In this document: piece by piece, positions 34,058-44,128 of the stretch | Numbering within the stretch: position 1 is the first letter of the stretch | Layout: each line of letters starts with the position of its first letter | Origin: Modestobacter sp. VKM Ac-2982 | Lineage (GTDB): Bacteria; Actinomycetota; Actinomycetes; Mycobacteriales; Geodermatophilaceae | Reading direction: 5' to 3' | Length of the DNA stretch: 64,000 nucleotides | NCBI RefSeq assembly: GCF_026967935.1 | Contig: NZ_JAPVBL010000005.1 | Coordinates: 320,994 to 384,993, forward strand | Notes under the pieces: model-generated | Told to the model about the DNA's origin: nothing | The model's input: the letters and a program-made list of their open reading frames with translations, nothing else | Databases searched by the model: none | Program-made: the position numbers and the translations under genes

Positions 34058-35926
34058 ATGCCGACGTCCGTCACCATGCCCGCCCTGGGCGAGAGCGTCA
34101 CCGAGGGCACGGTCACCCGCTGGCTGAAGCAGGAGGGTGACCAGGTCGAGGTCGACGAGCCCCTCCTCGAGGTCTCCACCGACAAGGTCGACACCGAGAT
34201 CCCCTCCCCCGTGGCGGGTGTGCTCACCAAGATCGTCGTGGCCGAGGACGAGACGGTCGAGGTCGGCGCGGAGCTGGCCGTGATCGGCGGCGAGGACGGC
34301 GGCGACGCCGACGCCCCGGCAGAGGACGCCCCCGCCCAGGAGGCACCGGCCGAGGAGCCGGCCGCTGCCGAGGAGCCGGCCCAGGACGAGCCGGCCGAGG
34401 AGGCCCCGGCCGAGCAGCCGGCCCCCGCGGCCGCAGAGCAGGACGGCGACTCGGGTGGTTCCGACGGCGAGGGCACCTCGGTGACCATGCCGGCGCTGGG
34501 CGAGAGCGTCACCGAGGGCACGGTCACCCGCTGGCTGAAGCAGGAGGGTGACCAGGTCGAGGTCGACGAGCCCCTCCTCGAGGTCTCCACCGACAAGGTC
34601 GACACCGAGATCCCCTCCCCCGTGGCGGGTGTGCTCACCAAGATCGTCGTGGCCGAGGACGAGACCGTGGAGGTCGGCGCGGAGCTGGCCGTCATCGGTG
34701 GCTCCGGCGGCGGCTCCGGGAAGGCCGAGTCCGCACCGGAGTCCGAGCCGAAGGCGGAGCCCGCCGCCGAGGAGAAGCCGGCTCCGAAGGAGGAGCCGAA
34801 GGAGAAGGCGGCTCCGAAGGCGAGCCAGCCGACGCCCGTCGAGGCCAACACCGACACCGGCCAGCCCGGTGCCGACTACGGCTCCAGCGGGAGCATGCCG
34901 ACCGAGTCGCCCACCGACCAGCCGTCCCCGGCCGAGGCCGTCGCGCCCGCATCGCGGCCCGCTGCGGCACCGGCACCCGACGGCGGCGGCGCCTACGTCA
35001 CCCCCCTCGTGCGTCGCCTGGCGGCGGAGCACGGCGTCGACCTCGGGTCGGTGACCGGCACCGGTGTCGGTGGCCGGATCCGCAAGCAGGACGTGCTCGC
35101 CGCTGCCGAGGAGTCCAAGAAGGAGCCGGCCGCCGCGCCGGCCGCTGCCGCCTCCGGTGGTGCGCGCACCCCCTCGCCGGCCGCCACCCCGGACTCCTCG
35201 CTGCGGGGGAACACGGAGAAGCTGTCCCGGCTGCGCACCGTCATCGCCAAGCGGATGGTCGAGTCGCTGCAGATCAGCGCGCAGCTCACCACCGTCGTCG
35301 AGGCGGACGTCACCCGGATCGCGAACCTGCGCAACCAGGTGAAGAACGACTTCGCCGCCCGCGAGGGCGTGAAGCTGTCGTTCCTGCCCTTCTTCGCCAA
35401 GGCAGCGGTCGAGGCCCTCAAGTCGCACCCCGTGGTCAACTCCTCGGTCGACCTCGAGGCCGGGACGGTCACCTACCACGACGCCGAGAACCTGGGCGTC
35501 GCCGTGGACACCGAGCGTGGCCTGCTGGTGCCGGTCATCCGCGGTGCGGGCGACCTCAACGTGCCCGGCATCGCCCGGAAGATCGCCGACCTGGCGGAGC
35601 GGACGCGCACCAACAAGATCACGCCGGACGAGCTCGGTGGTGGCACCTTCACGCTGACCAACACCGGCAGCCGCGGTGCGCTGTTCGACACCCCGATCAT
35701 CAACCAGCCCCAGGTGGCCATCCTGGGTGTCGGTTCGGTGGTGAAGCGCCCCGTGGTGGTCCAGGACCCGGAGCTCGGCGAGGTGATCGCGGTCCGCTCG
35801 ATGGTGTACCTGGCGCTGAGCTACGACCACCGGATCGTCGACGGCGCCGACGCCGCCCGTTTCCTCACCACCGTGAAGGAACGGCTCGAAGGGGGGCAGT
35901 TCCAGGGCGACCTGGGCATCTCCTGA
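34058..35926 (+). CDS. sucB: 2-oxoglutarate dehydrogenase E2 (dihydrolipoyl succinyltransferase), two lipoyl domains
   Basis: 622 residues. Order: lipoyl domain 1 (residues about 2-76), an Ala/Pro/Glu linker, lipoyl domain 2 (about 139-213), a second linker, the E3-binding domain ([21 protein letters not shown], with [14 protein letters not shown]), and the acyltransferase core ending in the catalytic [17 protein letters not shown]. Each lipoyl lysine is in STDKVDTEI. In actinobacteria this E2 can serve both 2-oxoglutarate and pyruvate complexes. The DNA of the two lipoyl domains contains 170 identical consecutive bases. A 13-bp hairpin follows. ATG has GAGGAGA upstream. Confidence 0.93.
   Translation: MPTSVTMPALGESVTEGTVTRWLKQEGDQVEVDEPLLEVSTDKVDTEIPSPVAGVLTKIVVAEDETVEVGAELAVIGGEDGGDADAPAEDAPAQEAPAEEPAAAEEPAQDEPAEEAPAEQPAPAAAEQDGDSGGSDGEGTSVTMPALGESVTEGTVTRWLKQEGDQVEVDEPLLEVSTDKVDTEIPSPVAGVLTKIVVAEDETVEVGAELAVIGGSGGGSGKAESAPESEPKAEPAAEEKPAPKEEPKEKAAPKASQPTPVEANTDTGQPGADYGSSGSMPTESPTDQPSPAEAVAPASRPAAAPAPDGGGAYVTPLVRRLAAEHGVDLGSVTGTGVGGRIRKQDVLAAAEESKKEPAAAPAAAASGGARTPSPAATPDSSLRGNTEKLSRLRTVIAKRMVESLQISAQLTTVVEADVTRIANLRNQVKNDFAAREGVKLSFLPFFAKAAVEALKSHPVVNSSVDLEAGTVTYHDAENLGVAVDTERGLLVPVIRGAGDLNVPGIARKIADLAERTRTNKITPDELGGGTFTLTNTGSRGALFDTPIINQPQVAILGVGSVVKRPVVVQDPELGEVIAVRSMVYLALSYDHRIVDGADAARFLTTVKERLEGGQFQGDLGIS
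34085..34665 (+). repeat. Direct repeat of 170 identical bases encoding the two lipoyl domains
   Basis: Bases 34085-34254 and 34496-34665 are identical, 411 bases (137 codons) apart. Flanking parts of the domains differ at several synonymous positions, so the identical block is sharply bounded, suggesting recent duplication or gene conversion inside sucB. Confidence 0.9.
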
Positions 35927-35935
35927 TCCACCGAT

Positions 35936-35965
35936 GAAGGGCCCCGGCTTCGGCCGGGGCCCTTC
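35936..35965 (+). terminator. Terminator or attenuator after sucB
   Basis: Perfect 13-bp stem GAAGGGCCCCGGC with a TTCG tetraloop, 9 bases after the stop and followed by a short T-containing stretch. Confidence 0.85.
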
Positions 35966-36012
35966 GTCGTCCGCCTGACGCAGGCCCGCGCACAGATCCG
36001 AAGGAGCACTCG

Positions 36013-36918
36013 ATGAAGGTGGCGGTCACCGGGTCCTCCGGGCTGATCGGATCCGCGCTCGTGCCGGCGCTGGTGGCCGACGGGCACGAGGTGCTGCGCC
36101 TGGTGCGCCGCACCCCGCGCACCGCCGACGAGCACCGTTGGGAACCGGCGCACCACGGCATCCCTGAGGGGTTGCTGACCGACGTGGACGCCGTGGTCAA
36201 CCTCGCCGGCGTCGGGGTCGGTGACCGGCGCTGGACGGACGCGCACAAGAAGCAGGTGCTGGCCAGCCGGGTCCACAGCACGGCCACGGTCACCCAGGCC
36301 CTCGTCGAGGCGGCTGCTGCCGACCCCGACCGGGAGCGGGTGCTGCTGTCGGCGTCCGCGGTCGGCTGGTACGGCGACACCGGCGAGCGGGTGGTCGACG
36401 AGACCGCGCCGGCCGGCGACGACTTCCTGGCCCAGGTCTGTGTGACGTGGGAGGCGGCGACAGCACCGGCCGCCGCCGCCGGGGTCCGGGTCGCGACACT
36501 GCGGACCGGCCTCGTCCTCGGCCCCGGCGGTCTGCTCGGCCGGCTGCTCCCGCTGTTCCGCCTCGGCCTGGGCGGCAAGCTCGCCTCGGGCCGGCAGTAC
36601 ATGCCCTGGATCAGCCTGCAGGACGAGGTCGACGCCATCCGCTTCCTGCTCACCGCCCCGGTGTCCGGTCCGGTCAACCTCACCGCGCCCAGCCCGGCCA
36701 CCAACGCGGAGTTCACCGCCGCGCTCGCCGACGTCGTGCACCGGCCCGCGGTGTTCACCGTCCCGGGCTTCGCCCTGCGGTTGGCCCTGGGGGAGTTCGC
36801 CGACGTGGGCGTCCTGGCCGGCCAGCGCGCCGTGCCGGAGGTGCTGCGGTCCGCCGGGTTCCAGTTCACCCACGAGGACCTCCGAGAGGCACTGCGCGCC
36901 GCCGTCGCCGCGCACTGA
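36013..36918 (+). CDS. TIGR01777-family SDR epimerase-like protein
   Basis: 301 residues. Extended short-chain dehydrogenase fold: VAVTGSSGLIGSALVPAL nucleotide-binding loop, NLAGVGVGDRRWTDAHK, RVLLSASAVGWYGDTGE with the SxxxYG active-site-like Tyr, and a C-terminal DUF1731-like helical domain (ALRLALGEFADVGVLAGQRA with VPEVLRSAGFQFTHEDL). This family (called SulA/YfcH homologues) has no agreed substrate. AAGGAG precedes the ATG. Rv2216 occupies the same place between dlaT and lipB (recalled). Its stop and that of the convergent kinase gene share the palindrome TGAGCTCA. Confidence 0.9.
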   Translation: MKVAVTGSSGLIGSALVPALVADGHEVLRLVRRTPRTADEHRWEPAHHGIPEGLLTDVDAVVNLAGVGVGDRRWTDAHKKQVLASRVHSTATVTQALVEAAAADPDRERVLLSASAVGWYGDTGERVVDETAPAGDDFLAQVCVTWEAATAPAAAAGVRVATLRTGLVLGPGGLLGRLLPLFRLGLGGKLASGRQYMPWISLQDEVDAIRFLLTAPVSGPVNLTAPSPATNAEFTAALADVVHRPAVFTVPGFALRLALGEFADVGVLAGQRAVPEVLRSAGFQFTHEDLREALRAAVAAH

Positions 36919-36920
36919 GC

Positions 36921-38591
36921 TCACCCGCCCAGCACGGCGTCGGCGATCCGCCAGCCGTCAGCCGCGCGCTCCAGGACCAGCCGGACCGGCGCCTCACCCC
37001 GGGCAGGGACCTCGGCGACCACCGAGGGCTCGGCCGCACCGGCTCGCACGACCCGGTAGGCCGGCAGCGCGTCGACCAGCTGCACCTCCACCCGGGTGGG
37101 CCCCTGGGCCGTCACCTCGACCAGGCGGACCAGCCGGGGCGCGAAGCCGTCCAGCCGCTGGCCGGCGCCGACCAGCTGCTGGACCTGCTCGGTGTCGCGA
37201 GCCAACAGTGCGCTGCCGGACGCGTGCACCTCCGCCAGCACCGTCGGGTCGGCCTCGACGAAGGCAGTGCTGCGCCGGACGTAGAGGTCGCTGAGCACCG
37301 CAGCCCACTCGGCGTCCCCGACCGGGGCTGCCGACCGGTCGGCCGGCGACGCCGAGCCGTCATCCGCATGCTCGTCCGGGGAGGTCGGTGCCGTGGGCGG
37401 AGGGGGCGCGGTGCCCGCCGCGGCTCGGCCTGCGGCCGGCACCGGATCGGCGCTGGACCCACCCCAGCTCGCTCCGAGCCAGGTCACCCCGGCCAGCGCG
37501 GCCGCGACGGCGACGAGCACCAGGCCGGCCGTCGCCGCGCGCCGCACCGCACCCGTGACCAGCGGACCCACTCCCACGTCGCTGCCCCCTCGTGCGGCGG
37601 CGACCCGGTCACCGAGCCGCCCTCGCAGCTGCGCCCACCGGCCGTCGGGAACCGGCACTGCGTGCGCGGCGCGGGGTCGGCGGCCGGGCACCTGGTGGGT
37701 GAGCTCGGTCCGTGGGCCCTGCCCCGTGGCCCCGAGTTCGCCATCGGGCACACCGGCCACCGGGAGGCGAACCGGCTCCGGCCGGCAGGAGTGGCGGAGG
37801 TCGAGGGCGAACGCAGCGGCGGACCCCCGCAGATGGGGCTCGGCCGACAACCCGCGGAGGACCACGCGCACCAGCTCCTCGGGAGCCTCGGGGGCGAGGA
37901 GGGCCAGGTCGGGGATCTCACCGCCGGCCGCGACGGCCAGCGTGCCCGCTGGGTCCGCGGCGTTCCAGGGGGCGACCCCGGTGAGCGCGTGGAAGGCCGC
38001 CGCGGCGACGCCGAAGACGTCCGACGCCGGCCCGGGCGCACCGCCGCGGGCCACCACCGGGTCGACGTACGCCGGGGTGACCTCTGCCCGTGCGGTGTCC
38101 CCGACCAGCCGGGCGGTGCCCAGGTCGGTGAGCACCGGGCGTCCCTCGGCCGTGAACACGACGTTGCCCGGCGACAGGTCGCCGTGCACGACCCCCCGCT
38201 CGTGGGCGTGGGCCAGCGCGGCCGCCACCGGGGCCACCGTCGTGACCACCTCGCCCGGCCGCAACCGTCCCCGCCGGGCGAGCAGCGCTGCGAGGCTGCC
38301 GCCGGCGAGCAGGTCGAGCACCAACGCCACCTGGGCCGGGCCGTCACGCACCTCCCGGCGGACGACGTGGTGCAGCCGCACCAGGTGCGGGTGGTCGAGC
38401 TCGCCGAGCAGCCCGGCCTCGCGCTCCTGCCGTTCTGGGTCCCCCCGCACCAGCACCTTGACCGCGACCGGCGGGCCACCCGACCGCGGCCGGACCCGCC
38501 ACACCTGCCCGGAGCCACCCCGGCCCAGGAGCTCCTCGAGCACGTAGCCGGGCACGACGGGAGCCGCGGACGGGGAGGGGTGCGCAGGCAT
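36921..38591 (-). CDS. Membrane Ser/Thr protein kinase (PknB-like, atypical motifs)
   Basis: 556 residues. Kinase domain at about 15-260: glycine loop LLGRGGSGQVWRV, ATP lysine in VAVKVL, catalytic loop GVVHGDLSPGNVVF and metal-binding TDLGTARLV. The usual HRD and DFG appear as HGD and DLG; the catalytic Asp and the metal Asp are kept, so activity is possible. A membrane helix (AATAGLVLVAVAAALAGVTWL) near residue 355 leads to a Pro/Ala linker and an external domain of about 150 residues with no recognisable PASTA repeats. The start ATG is 6 bases after TACGGT (38598-38603). It interrupts the conserved sucB-lipB order. Confidence 0.88.
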   Translation of the reverse strand: MPAHPSPSAAPVVPGYVLEELLGRGGSGQVWRVRPRSGGPPVAVKVLVRGDPERQEREAGLLGELDHPHLVRLHHVVRREVRDGPAQVALVLDLLAGGSLAALLARRGRLRPGEVVTTVAPVAAALAHAHERGVVHGDLSPGNVVFTAEGRPVLTDLGTARLVGDTARAEVTPAYVDPVVARGGAPGPASDVFGVAAAAFHALTGVAPWNAADPAGTLAVAAGGEIPDLALLAPEAPEELVRVVLRGLSAEPHLRGSAAAFALDLRHSCRPEPVRLPVAGVPDGELGATGQGPRTELTHQVPGRRPRAAHAVPVPDGRWAQLRGRLGDRVAAARGGSDVGVGPLVTGAVRRAATAGLVLVAVAAALAGVTWLGASWGGSSADPVPAAGRAAAGTAPPPPTAPTSPDEHADDGSASPADRSAAPVGDAEWAAVLSDLYVRRSTAFVEADPTVLAEVHASGSALLARDTEQVQQLVGAGQRLDGFAPRLVRLVEVTAQGPTRVEVQLVDALPAYRVVRAGAAEPSVVAEVPARGEAPVRLVLERAADGWRIADAVLGG

Positions 38592-38709
38592 GCCGGGACC
38601 GTAGGGCCGACGGGCAGTCCCCCGCTGGGCCCGTCCACAGGCTCCGGGCCGGTCCACAGATCCGCCACGGGGCAGGGCCTCCCGGCCCGGGACCGCCTAG
38701 GTTCGGGCC

Positions 38710-39984
38710 ATGTCGCTGCCACCCCGTGCCGAGGTCGTCGTGGTCGGTGCGGGCCTGGCCGGGCTGAGTGCGGCGACCCGGCTGGCCGCCGCCGGGTGCG
38801 ACGTCCACCTGGTCGACGCCGCCCAGCACCCGGGCGGCCGGCTGTCGACCTCCCGGGTCGACGGCTTCCTGGTCGACCGCGGATTCCAGGTGTTCAACAC
38901 CGGCTACCCGCGGGCCGCCGACCTCGACCTGCCGGCGCTCGACCTGGGCTGGTTCTGGACGGGCGCGGTGGTCCGGGTCGACGGACGCGCCCACCGGGTG
39001 GTCGACCCCCGCCAGCACCCGGGCACCGTCGTGGACACCCTGCGGGCACCCCTGGGCGGGCCGCACCGAGCGGCCGCGCTCGCCGCCTTCTCCGCCCGGG
39101 CCGGCTACGCACCGGTGTCCCGGTTGCTCGCGGCCCGGGAACGCCCGGCCGACGAGGCCCTCCGTGCCGCCGGCGTGGGCGAGCAGGCTCTCGAGGTGTT
39201 CCTCCGCCCCTTCCTCGCCGGCGTCCTGCTGGAGGACCGCCTCGAGACCTCCAGCCGCTACCTGGACCTGGTCTGGCGCAGCTTCGTCCGGGGCCGGGTC
39301 GGCCTCCCCGCCGGTGGGATGCAGTCGATCGGCGAACAGCTCGCCGGCCGGCTCCCCGCCGACCGGGTGCACCTGGGTGTCCGCGTGACGCGCGTGGAGG
39401 AACGTGCGGTCCACACCGACGCCGGCACCACGACCGCCGACGTCGTCGTGGTGGCGACCGACCCCGACACCGCCGCCGCCCTGCTCCCCGGGGTCGAGGC
39501 GTCGGCGCCCCGGCAGGTGACCACGCACCTGCACGTGCTGCCGGAGTCGCCCTGGTCGGCGCCGCTGATCGTGCTCGGGCAACCCCGTGATCAGCTGGTG
39601 AACAGCGCGGTGGTCTCGGACGCGCAGCCCACGTACAGCCCCGACCGCCGGGCGCTCGTCGCCAGCTCGACCTTGGCGCCGACCCGGGAGCCCGACGTCC
39701 GTGCAGAGGTGGCGCGCCTGCACGGTGTCGCCACCACCGACCTCGAGCACCTCACCACCGTCACGGTGAGCGGCGCGCAGCCGGCGGCCACTCCCCCGCT
39801 GCAGCACCGACGCCCGGTCGACCTGGGCGGTGGGCTGTTCGTCTGCGGAGACCACCGCGACACCCCGTCCATCCAGGGCGCGATGGCGAGCGGGGCACGC
39901 ACCGCGCGGGCCGTGCTCCGGCGCCTCGGCACCCCGCTCCCGACCCCCACCGACCCGACCACCACCGACCCGGGGGCCGGCTGA
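38710..39984 (+). CDS. FAD-dependent oxidoreductase, phytoene desaturase/amine oxidase-like
   Basis: 424 residues. N-terminal dinucleotide-binding motif [21 protein letters not shown], then the second FAD motif [23 protein letters not shown], and a C-terminal [24 protein letters not shown] that closes the FAD site. Substrate unknown; the family spans carotenoid desaturases, amine oxidases and protoporphyrinogen oxidases. ATG is 6 bases after TAGGTT (38698-38703), so it is probably leaderless, divergent from the kinase gene. Ends in a Thr/Pro-rich tail. Confidence 0.87.
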   Translation: MSLPPRAEVVVVGAGLAGLSAATRLAAAGCDVHLVDAAQHPGGRLSTSRVDGFLVDRGFQVFNTGYPRAADLDLPALDLGWFWTGAVVRVDGRAHRVVDPRQHPGTVVDTLRAPLGGPHRAAALAAFSARAGYAPVSRLLAARERPADEALRAAGVGEQALEVFLRPFLAGVLLEDRLETSSRYLDLVWRSFVRGRVGLPAGGMQSIGEQLAGRLPADRVHLGVRVTRVEERAVHTDAGTTTADVVVVATDPDTAAALLPGVEASAPRQVTTHLHVLPESPWSAPLIVLGQPRDQLVNSAVVSDAQPTYSPDRRALVASSTLAPTREPDVRAEVARLHGVATTDLEHLTTVTVSGAQPAATPPLQHRRPVDLGGGLFVCGDHRDTPSIQGAMASGARTARAVLRRLGTPLPTPTDPTTTDPGAG

Positions 39985-40039
39985 GCACGGATCGGCGGTC
40001 GGGCGCACGCGCGGCGGTGCACGGCATACGCTCGGCGGC

Positions 40040-40681
40040 ATGAGCGAGCTGGTGGTCGTCCGAGCAGGTCTGGTCCCCTACGAGCGGGCCTGGGCGCAGC
40101 AGCGTGAGCTGCACGAGCAGCGCGTCGCCGGCACCGGCCCGGACACGCTGCTACTGCTGGAGCACCCGCCCGTCTACACCGCGGGCAAGCGGACCGAGCC
40201 GCACGAGCGGCCGTTCGACGGCACCCCGGTGATCGACGTCGACCGAGGCGGCAAGATCACCTGGCATGGTCCCGGCCAGCTGGTCGGCTACCCGATCGTC
40301 GCCCTGCCCGACCCGGTCGACGTGGTCGCACACGTACGCCGGCTGGAGCGGGCCCTGATGGAGGTCTGCGGCAGCTTCGGTCTGGCCACCGAGCAGGTCG
40401 AGGGGCGCAGCGGCGTGTGGGTCCGGGCCGACGAGCGCGGCCCCGACCGGAAGATCGCCGCCATCGGCGTCCGGGTCGCCCGGGGCGTCACGATGCACGG
40501 TTTCGCGCTGAACTGCGACCCGGACATGGCCGCCTTCACCAACATGGTGCCGTGCGGGATCCCCGACGCCGGGGCGACCTCGCTGAGCGTCGAGCTCGGC
40601 CGCGACGTCACCGTCGCCCAGGTCATCGACACGGTCGAGACCGCGATGCGCCGTGCGCTCACCCGCACCCCCGTCGCGTGA
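40040..40681 (+). CDS. lipB: Octanoyl-ACP:protein transferase
   Basis: 213 residues. It moves octanoate from acyl carrier protein to the lipoyl-domain lysine, the first step in endogenous lipoylation. Hallmarks: [33 protein letters not shown], the [21 protein letters not shown] block with the catalytic Lys, and the active-site Cys in NMVPCGI. ATG lies 7 bases after TACGCT (40027-40032), consistent with a leaderless transcript. Overlaps the next gene as GTGA. Its partner lipA is 8 kb downstream instead of adjacent. Confidence 0.96.
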   Translation: MSELVVVRAGLVPYERAWAQQRELHEQRVAGTGPDTLLLLEHPPVYTAGKRTEPHERPFDGTPVIDVDRGGKITWHGPGQLVGYPIVALPDPVDVVAHVRRLERALMEVCGSFGLATEQVEGRSGVWVRADERGPDRKIAAIGVRVARGVTMHGFALNCDPDMAAFTNMVPCGIPDAGATSLSVELGRDVTVAQVIDTVETAMRRALTRTPVA

Positions 40682-41064
40682 CCCGGCTCCCCACCAGCCG
40701 GTACGTCAGCCTCACCACCTTCCGGCGCACCGGCGAGGCGGTGCCCACCCCGGTCTGGGCGGCGCCCGACGACGCCGCGCTGGTGGTCTGGACGCGGGCG
40801 GACTCCGGCAAGGTGAAGCGGCTGCGGCACACCAGCCGGGTCACCGTCGCGCCGTGCGACATGCGTGGCCGACTCGAGGGCCCTGCCGTCGACGCTGTCG
40901 CCGAGTTCCTCGACCCCGCCGAGTGGTCCCGCGCGCGAGCTGCCCTCGCCCGGCGCTACGGCTGGCAGTGGCGGATCACCTACGGCACCTCCCGCATCGC
41001 GGCGCGGGTCACGCACCGCGGACGGGAACGTCAGACGATGATCCGGATCACCCCCGCAGGCTGA
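40678..41064 (+). CDS. PPOX-class F420-dependent oxidoreductase-like protein
   Basis: 128 residues, the usual size for the split-barrel F420/FMN-binding family with the TIGR03666-type start [20 protein letters not shown]. Further blocks are [20 protein letters not shown] and [15 protein letters not shown]. It probably reduces or oxidises a small molecule with deazaflavin F420. GTG overlaps the lipB stop (GTGA), so it is co-translated with lipB; it converges on leuS with only 14 bases between stops. Substrate unknown. Confidence 0.88.
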   Translation: MTRLPTSRYVSLTTFRRTGEAVPTPVWAAPDDAALVVWTRADSGKVKRLRHTSRVTVAPCDMRGRLEGPAVDAVAEFLDPAEWSRARAALARRYGWQWRITYGTSRIAARVTHRGRERQTMIRITPAG

Positions 41065-41078
41065 CCCGGGGGCCTTGC

Positions 41079-43988
41079 TCAGCCCAGGACGAAGTTGACC
41101 AGCCGGCCCGGCACCGCGACGACCCGGCGCACGGTCGCACCGTCCAGGTAGCCGGCGATCCGCTCGTCCGCCCGGGCCGCCGCCTCCAGCGCCGCGGCGT
41201 CCGCGTCGGCCGGCACGGCCACCTGGGCCCGCACCTTGCCGTTCACCTGGACGGCGACCTGCACCGTCTCGTCGACCAGCCACTGCGGATCGGCCACCGG
41301 GAACGACGCCCAGGCGACGGAGCTGGAGTGCCCCAGCCGGGCCCACAGCTCCTCGGCCAGGTGCGGGGCCAGCGGCGCGACCAGCAGCACGAGGGCCTCG
41401 GCGACCGCGCGGGGCACCGGCGTGCCGGGCGGGCAGGCCGACGTCAGGTGGTTGGTCAGCTCGGTGATCCGGGCGATGGCGATGTTGAACCGCAGCGTCG
41501 TCATGCCGTCGCGCACGGCCTCGATCGCCCGGTGCAGCGCACGGGAGGTCTCGTCGCCCGGCTCGACGTCCCCGACGCGCAGCGCGCCGGACTCCTCGTC
41601 CACCACGACCCGCCAGACCCGCTGCAGCAGCCGCTGCGAACCGACCGCGGCCTTGGTCTCCCACGGCCGGGACTGGTCCAGCGGCCCGGTCGACATCTCG
41701 TAGACCCGGAAGGTGTCCGCGCCGAACATGGCGATCATCTCGTCCGGCGTGACCACGTTCTTCAGGCTCTTGCCCATCTTCCCGTACTCCCGGGTGACAG
41801 GCTCGCCCTGGTACCGGAACTGACCGTCCTCCTCGACGACCTCGGCGGCGGGCACGTGGAAGCCACGGGCGTCGGTGTAGGCGAAGGCGGAGATGTAGCC
41901 CTGGTTGACCAGCCGGCGGAACGGCTCCTCGCTGGAGACGTGCCCCAGGTCGAACAGCACCTTGTGCCAGAACCGGGCGTACAGCAGGTGCAGCACCGCG
42001 TGCTCGACACCTCCGACGTACAGGTCGACGCCGCCGACGTCACCGGGCTCCCGGGGGCCCATCCAGTAGGCCTCCAGCTCCGGGTCGACGAACCGCTCGT
42101 CGTCGCCCGGGTCCAGGTAGCGCAGGTGGTACCAGCACGAGCCGGCCCAGTTCGGCATGGTGTTGGTCTCGCGGCGGTACTGGCGCGGGCCGTCGCCCAG
42201 GTCCAGGGTGACCGTCGTCCACTCGGTGGCCCGGGACAGCGGCGGCTCGGGCTGGGAGTCGGCGTCGTCGTCGGCGAACGTGGTGGGCGAGTAGTCGTCG
42301 ACGTCGGGCAGCAGCACCGGCAGCATCGACTCCGGGACGGCGATCGGCAGGTCGGCGTCCTCGCCGTCGATCGCGTAGACGACCGGGAACGGCTCGCCCC
42401 AGTAGCGCTGCCGGCTGAACAGCCAGTCCCGCAGCTTGTAGGTGGTCGTCGCCTCGCCGGCGCCGGTGGCGACCAGCCACTCGGTGACCTTGGCGATCGC
42501 GGCGGCCTTGTCCAGCCCGTCCAGGGACAGCTGCTCGTTCGAGCTGTTGATCATCGGGCCGGTGCCGGTGTACGCGCCGCCGTCGAAGTCGGCCGGCGGC
42601 TGCACGGTGCGGACGACGGGCAGCCCGAACTCCTGCGCGAAGTCCCAGTCGCGGGCGTCCTCGCCGGGCACCGCCATGATCGCGCCGGTGCCGTAGCCGG
42701 TCAGCACGTAGTCGGCGATGAAGACCGGCAGGTGGCCCTGAGTCAGCGGGTTGCGCGCGGTGACGCCCAGCCAGACACCGGTCTTCTCCCGGCCCTCGGC
42801 CTGCCGGTCCAGCTCCGAGCGGCGGGACGCCTGGCGCTGGTAGGCGGCGACCGCCTCGGCCGGGGTGGCCGCGCCGGCGGTCCAGCGCGGGTCGGTGCCC
42901 TCGGGCCACCGGTCGGCGGTCAGCGTGCCGACCAGCGGGTGCTCGGGGGCCAGCACCAGGTAGGTGGCGCCGAACAGGGTGTCCGGCCGGGTGGTGAACA
43001 CCTCGACGGTCTCCCCCGACACCGGGAACCGCACCCGGGCACCGGTCGAGCGGCCGATCCAGTTGCGCTGCATCTGCTTCAGCGAGTCCGACCAGTCCAG
43101 CCGGTCCAGGTCGGTCAGCAGGCGCTCGGCGTAGGAGGTGATCCGCATCATCCACTGGGTCAGCGGACGGCGGAACACCGGGAAGTTGCCCCGCTCGGAG
43201 CGGCCGTCCGGGGTGACCTCCTCGTTGGACAGCACCGTGCCCAGCCCGGGACACCAGTTCACCGGCGCCTGGTGCCGGTAGGCCAGCCGGTGCGCGTCGA
43301 CGACCCGGCGGCGTTCCACGTCGGACAGCTCCGCCCAGCTGCGACCCTCGGGCAGCGTGCCCTCGACCGGCTGCCGGGTGCCGGCGTCCAGCTCGGCGAC
43401 CAGCTCGGGGATCGGCCGCGCCCTGCCGCGGCCGCCGTCGGCGGACTCGTCGAACCAGGCCTCGAAGATCTGCCGGAAGATCCACTGGGTCCACTTGTAG
43501 TAGCCCGGGTCGATCGTGGCAAAGGTGCGGCGGGTGTCGTGGTCGACGCCCAGCCGGCGCAGCTGGGCGCTGATCGCGGCGATGTTCGCCTCGGTGGTGA
43601 CCCGCGGGTGCTGCCCGGTCTGCACGGCGAACTGCTCGGCGGGCAGGCCGAAGGCGTCGTAGCCCATCGGGTGCAACACGTTGTGGCCGTCCATCCGCAG
43701 GAAGCGGCTGGTGACGTCGGTGCCCAGGTAGCCCAGCGGGTGCCCGACGTGCAGCCCGGCACCGGAGGGGTACGGGAACATGTCCATCAGGAAGGCCTTG
43801 GGCCGGTCGGCCACCCGGTCGAAGCCCTCGCTCAGCCGGCCGACCGGGTTGGGCGTGTGGAACGTGCCCTCGGCCTCCCACCGGTCCTGCCAGGCGAGCT
43901 CGATCTGCTGCGCCAGTGCCGGGGTGTACCGGTGCGGCGGCACTCCGTCAGCGGTGGGATCGGTGTTCTGGCTGGCCGTCTGGCTCAT
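41079..43988 (-). CDS. leuS: Leucyl-tRNA synthetase
   Basis: 969 residues. Class Ia enzyme charging tRNA-Leu. The HIGH-type motif is in [14 protein letters not shown], the KMSKS-type motif is KMGKSLKN near residue 740, and the editing domain includes [20 protein letters not shown]. The zinc-free insert and the C-terminal anticodon and tail domains are complete (ending [12 protein letters not shown]). ATG at 43988 has GGGAG about 9 bases upstream; a GTG 15 bases earlier is in frame but lacks a site. Upstream lies a leader peptide with three Leu codons and a terminator, so expression is probably controlled by leucine or charged tRNA-Leu supply. Confidence 0.97.
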   Translation of the reverse strand: MSQTASQNTDPTADGVPPHRYTPALAQQIELAWQDRWEAEGTFHTPNPVGRLSEGFDRVADRPKAFLMDMFPYPSGAGLHVGHPLGYLGTDVTSRFLRMDGHNVLHPMGYDAFGLPAEQFAVQTGQHPRVTTEANIAAISAQLRRLGVDHDTRRTFATIDPGYYKWTQWIFRQIFEAWFDESADGGRGRARPIPELVAELDAGTRQPVEGTLPEGRSWAELSDVERRRVVDAHRLAYRHQAPVNWCPGLGTVLSNEEVTPDGRSERGNFPVFRRPLTQWMMRITSYAERLLTDLDRLDWSDSLKQMQRNWIGRSTGARVRFPVSGETVEVFTTRPDTLFGATYLVLAPEHPLVGTLTADRWPEGTDPRWTAGAATPAEAVAAYQRQASRRSELDRQAEGREKTGVWLGVTARNPLTQGHLPVFIADYVLTGYGTGAIMAVPGEDARDWDFAQEFGLPVVRTVQPPADFDGGAYTGTGPMINSSNEQLSLDGLDKAAAIAKVTEWLVATGAGEATTTYKLRDWLFSRQRYWGEPFPVVYAIDGEDADLPIAVPESMLPVLLPDVDDYSPTTFADDDADSQPEPPLSRATEWTTVTLDLGDGPRQYRRETNTMPNWAGSCWYHLRYLDPGDDERFVDPELEAYWMGPREPGDVGGVDLYVGGVEHAVLHLLYARFWHKVLFDLGHVSSEEPFRRLVNQGYISAFAYTDARGFHVPAAEVVEEDGQFRYQGEPVTREYGKMGKSLKNVVTPDEMIAMFGADTFRVYEMSTGPLDQSRPWETKAAVGSQRLLQRVWRVVVDEESGALRVGDVEPGDETSRALHRAIEAVRDGMTTLRFNIAIARITELTNHLTSACPPGTPVPRAVAEALVLLVAPLAPHLAEELWARLGHSSSVAWASFPVADPQWLVDETVQVAVQVNGKVRAQVAVPADADAAALEAAARADERIAGYLDGATVRRVVAVPGRLVNFVLG

Positions 43989-44026
43989 CGTCGGTGCTCC
44001 CACGGGAAGGATCTGGCGGCGGACAG

Positions 44027-44053
44027 AAAAAGACCCCTCACACAGGAGGGGTC
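44027..44053 (-). terminator. U-tailed terminator in the leuS leader
   Basis: On the minus strand GACCCCTC pairs with GAGGGGTC (8 bp, 6-base loop) and is followed by five Ts. It is the only T-tailed intrinsic terminator I noticed in the window and sits upstream, not downstream, of a gene, as expected of an attenuator. Confidence 0.85.
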
Positions 44054-44089
44054 GCCGTGCTGGTCTCGATCAGGTCAGATCAGCACGGC
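44054..44089 (-). promoter_or_regulatory. 9-bp stem preceding the leuS leader terminator
   Basis: GCCGTGCTG, overlapping the last codons and stop of the leader peptide, pairs with CAGCACGGC directly abutting the terminator stem. A ribosome ending at the leader stop would block this stem; one paused at the Leu codons would not. Confidence 0.6.
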
Positions 44090-44115
44090 TGGGGAAGGAG
44101 GAGTCCGCCGGTCAC
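44080..44115 (-). CDS. leuS leader peptide with three consecutive Leu codons
   Basis: GTG start, reading MTGGLLLPQPC and stopping at TGA. The Leu codons are CTC, CTC and CTT at 44095-44103. TAGGAT (44123-44128) lies exactly 7 bases before the GTG, so the peptide is probably made from a leaderless RNA. The placement before a terminator and leuS, an enzyme that consumes leucine, is the classic logic of translation-dependent attenuation. Confidence 0.75.
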   Translation of the reverse strand: MTGGLLLPQPC

Positions 44116-44122
44116 GCAGCCG

Positions 44123-44128
44123 ATCCTA
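44123..44128 (-). promoter_or_regulatory. -10 box of the leuS leader transcript
   Basis: TAGGAT, 7 bases before the leader peptide GTG. No clear -35 hexamer is visible. Confidence 0.55.

Noticed and set aside
36916-36923. TGAGCTCA palindrome as an operator
   Set aside because: It is only the two convergent stop codons, TGA and its complement, joined by GC; an 8-base palindrome is expected by chance.
36447-39590. Open frame of more than 1000 codons covering the epimerase, kinase and FAD enzyme genes
   Set aside because: Runs out of frame or antisense to three genes with clear family motifs.
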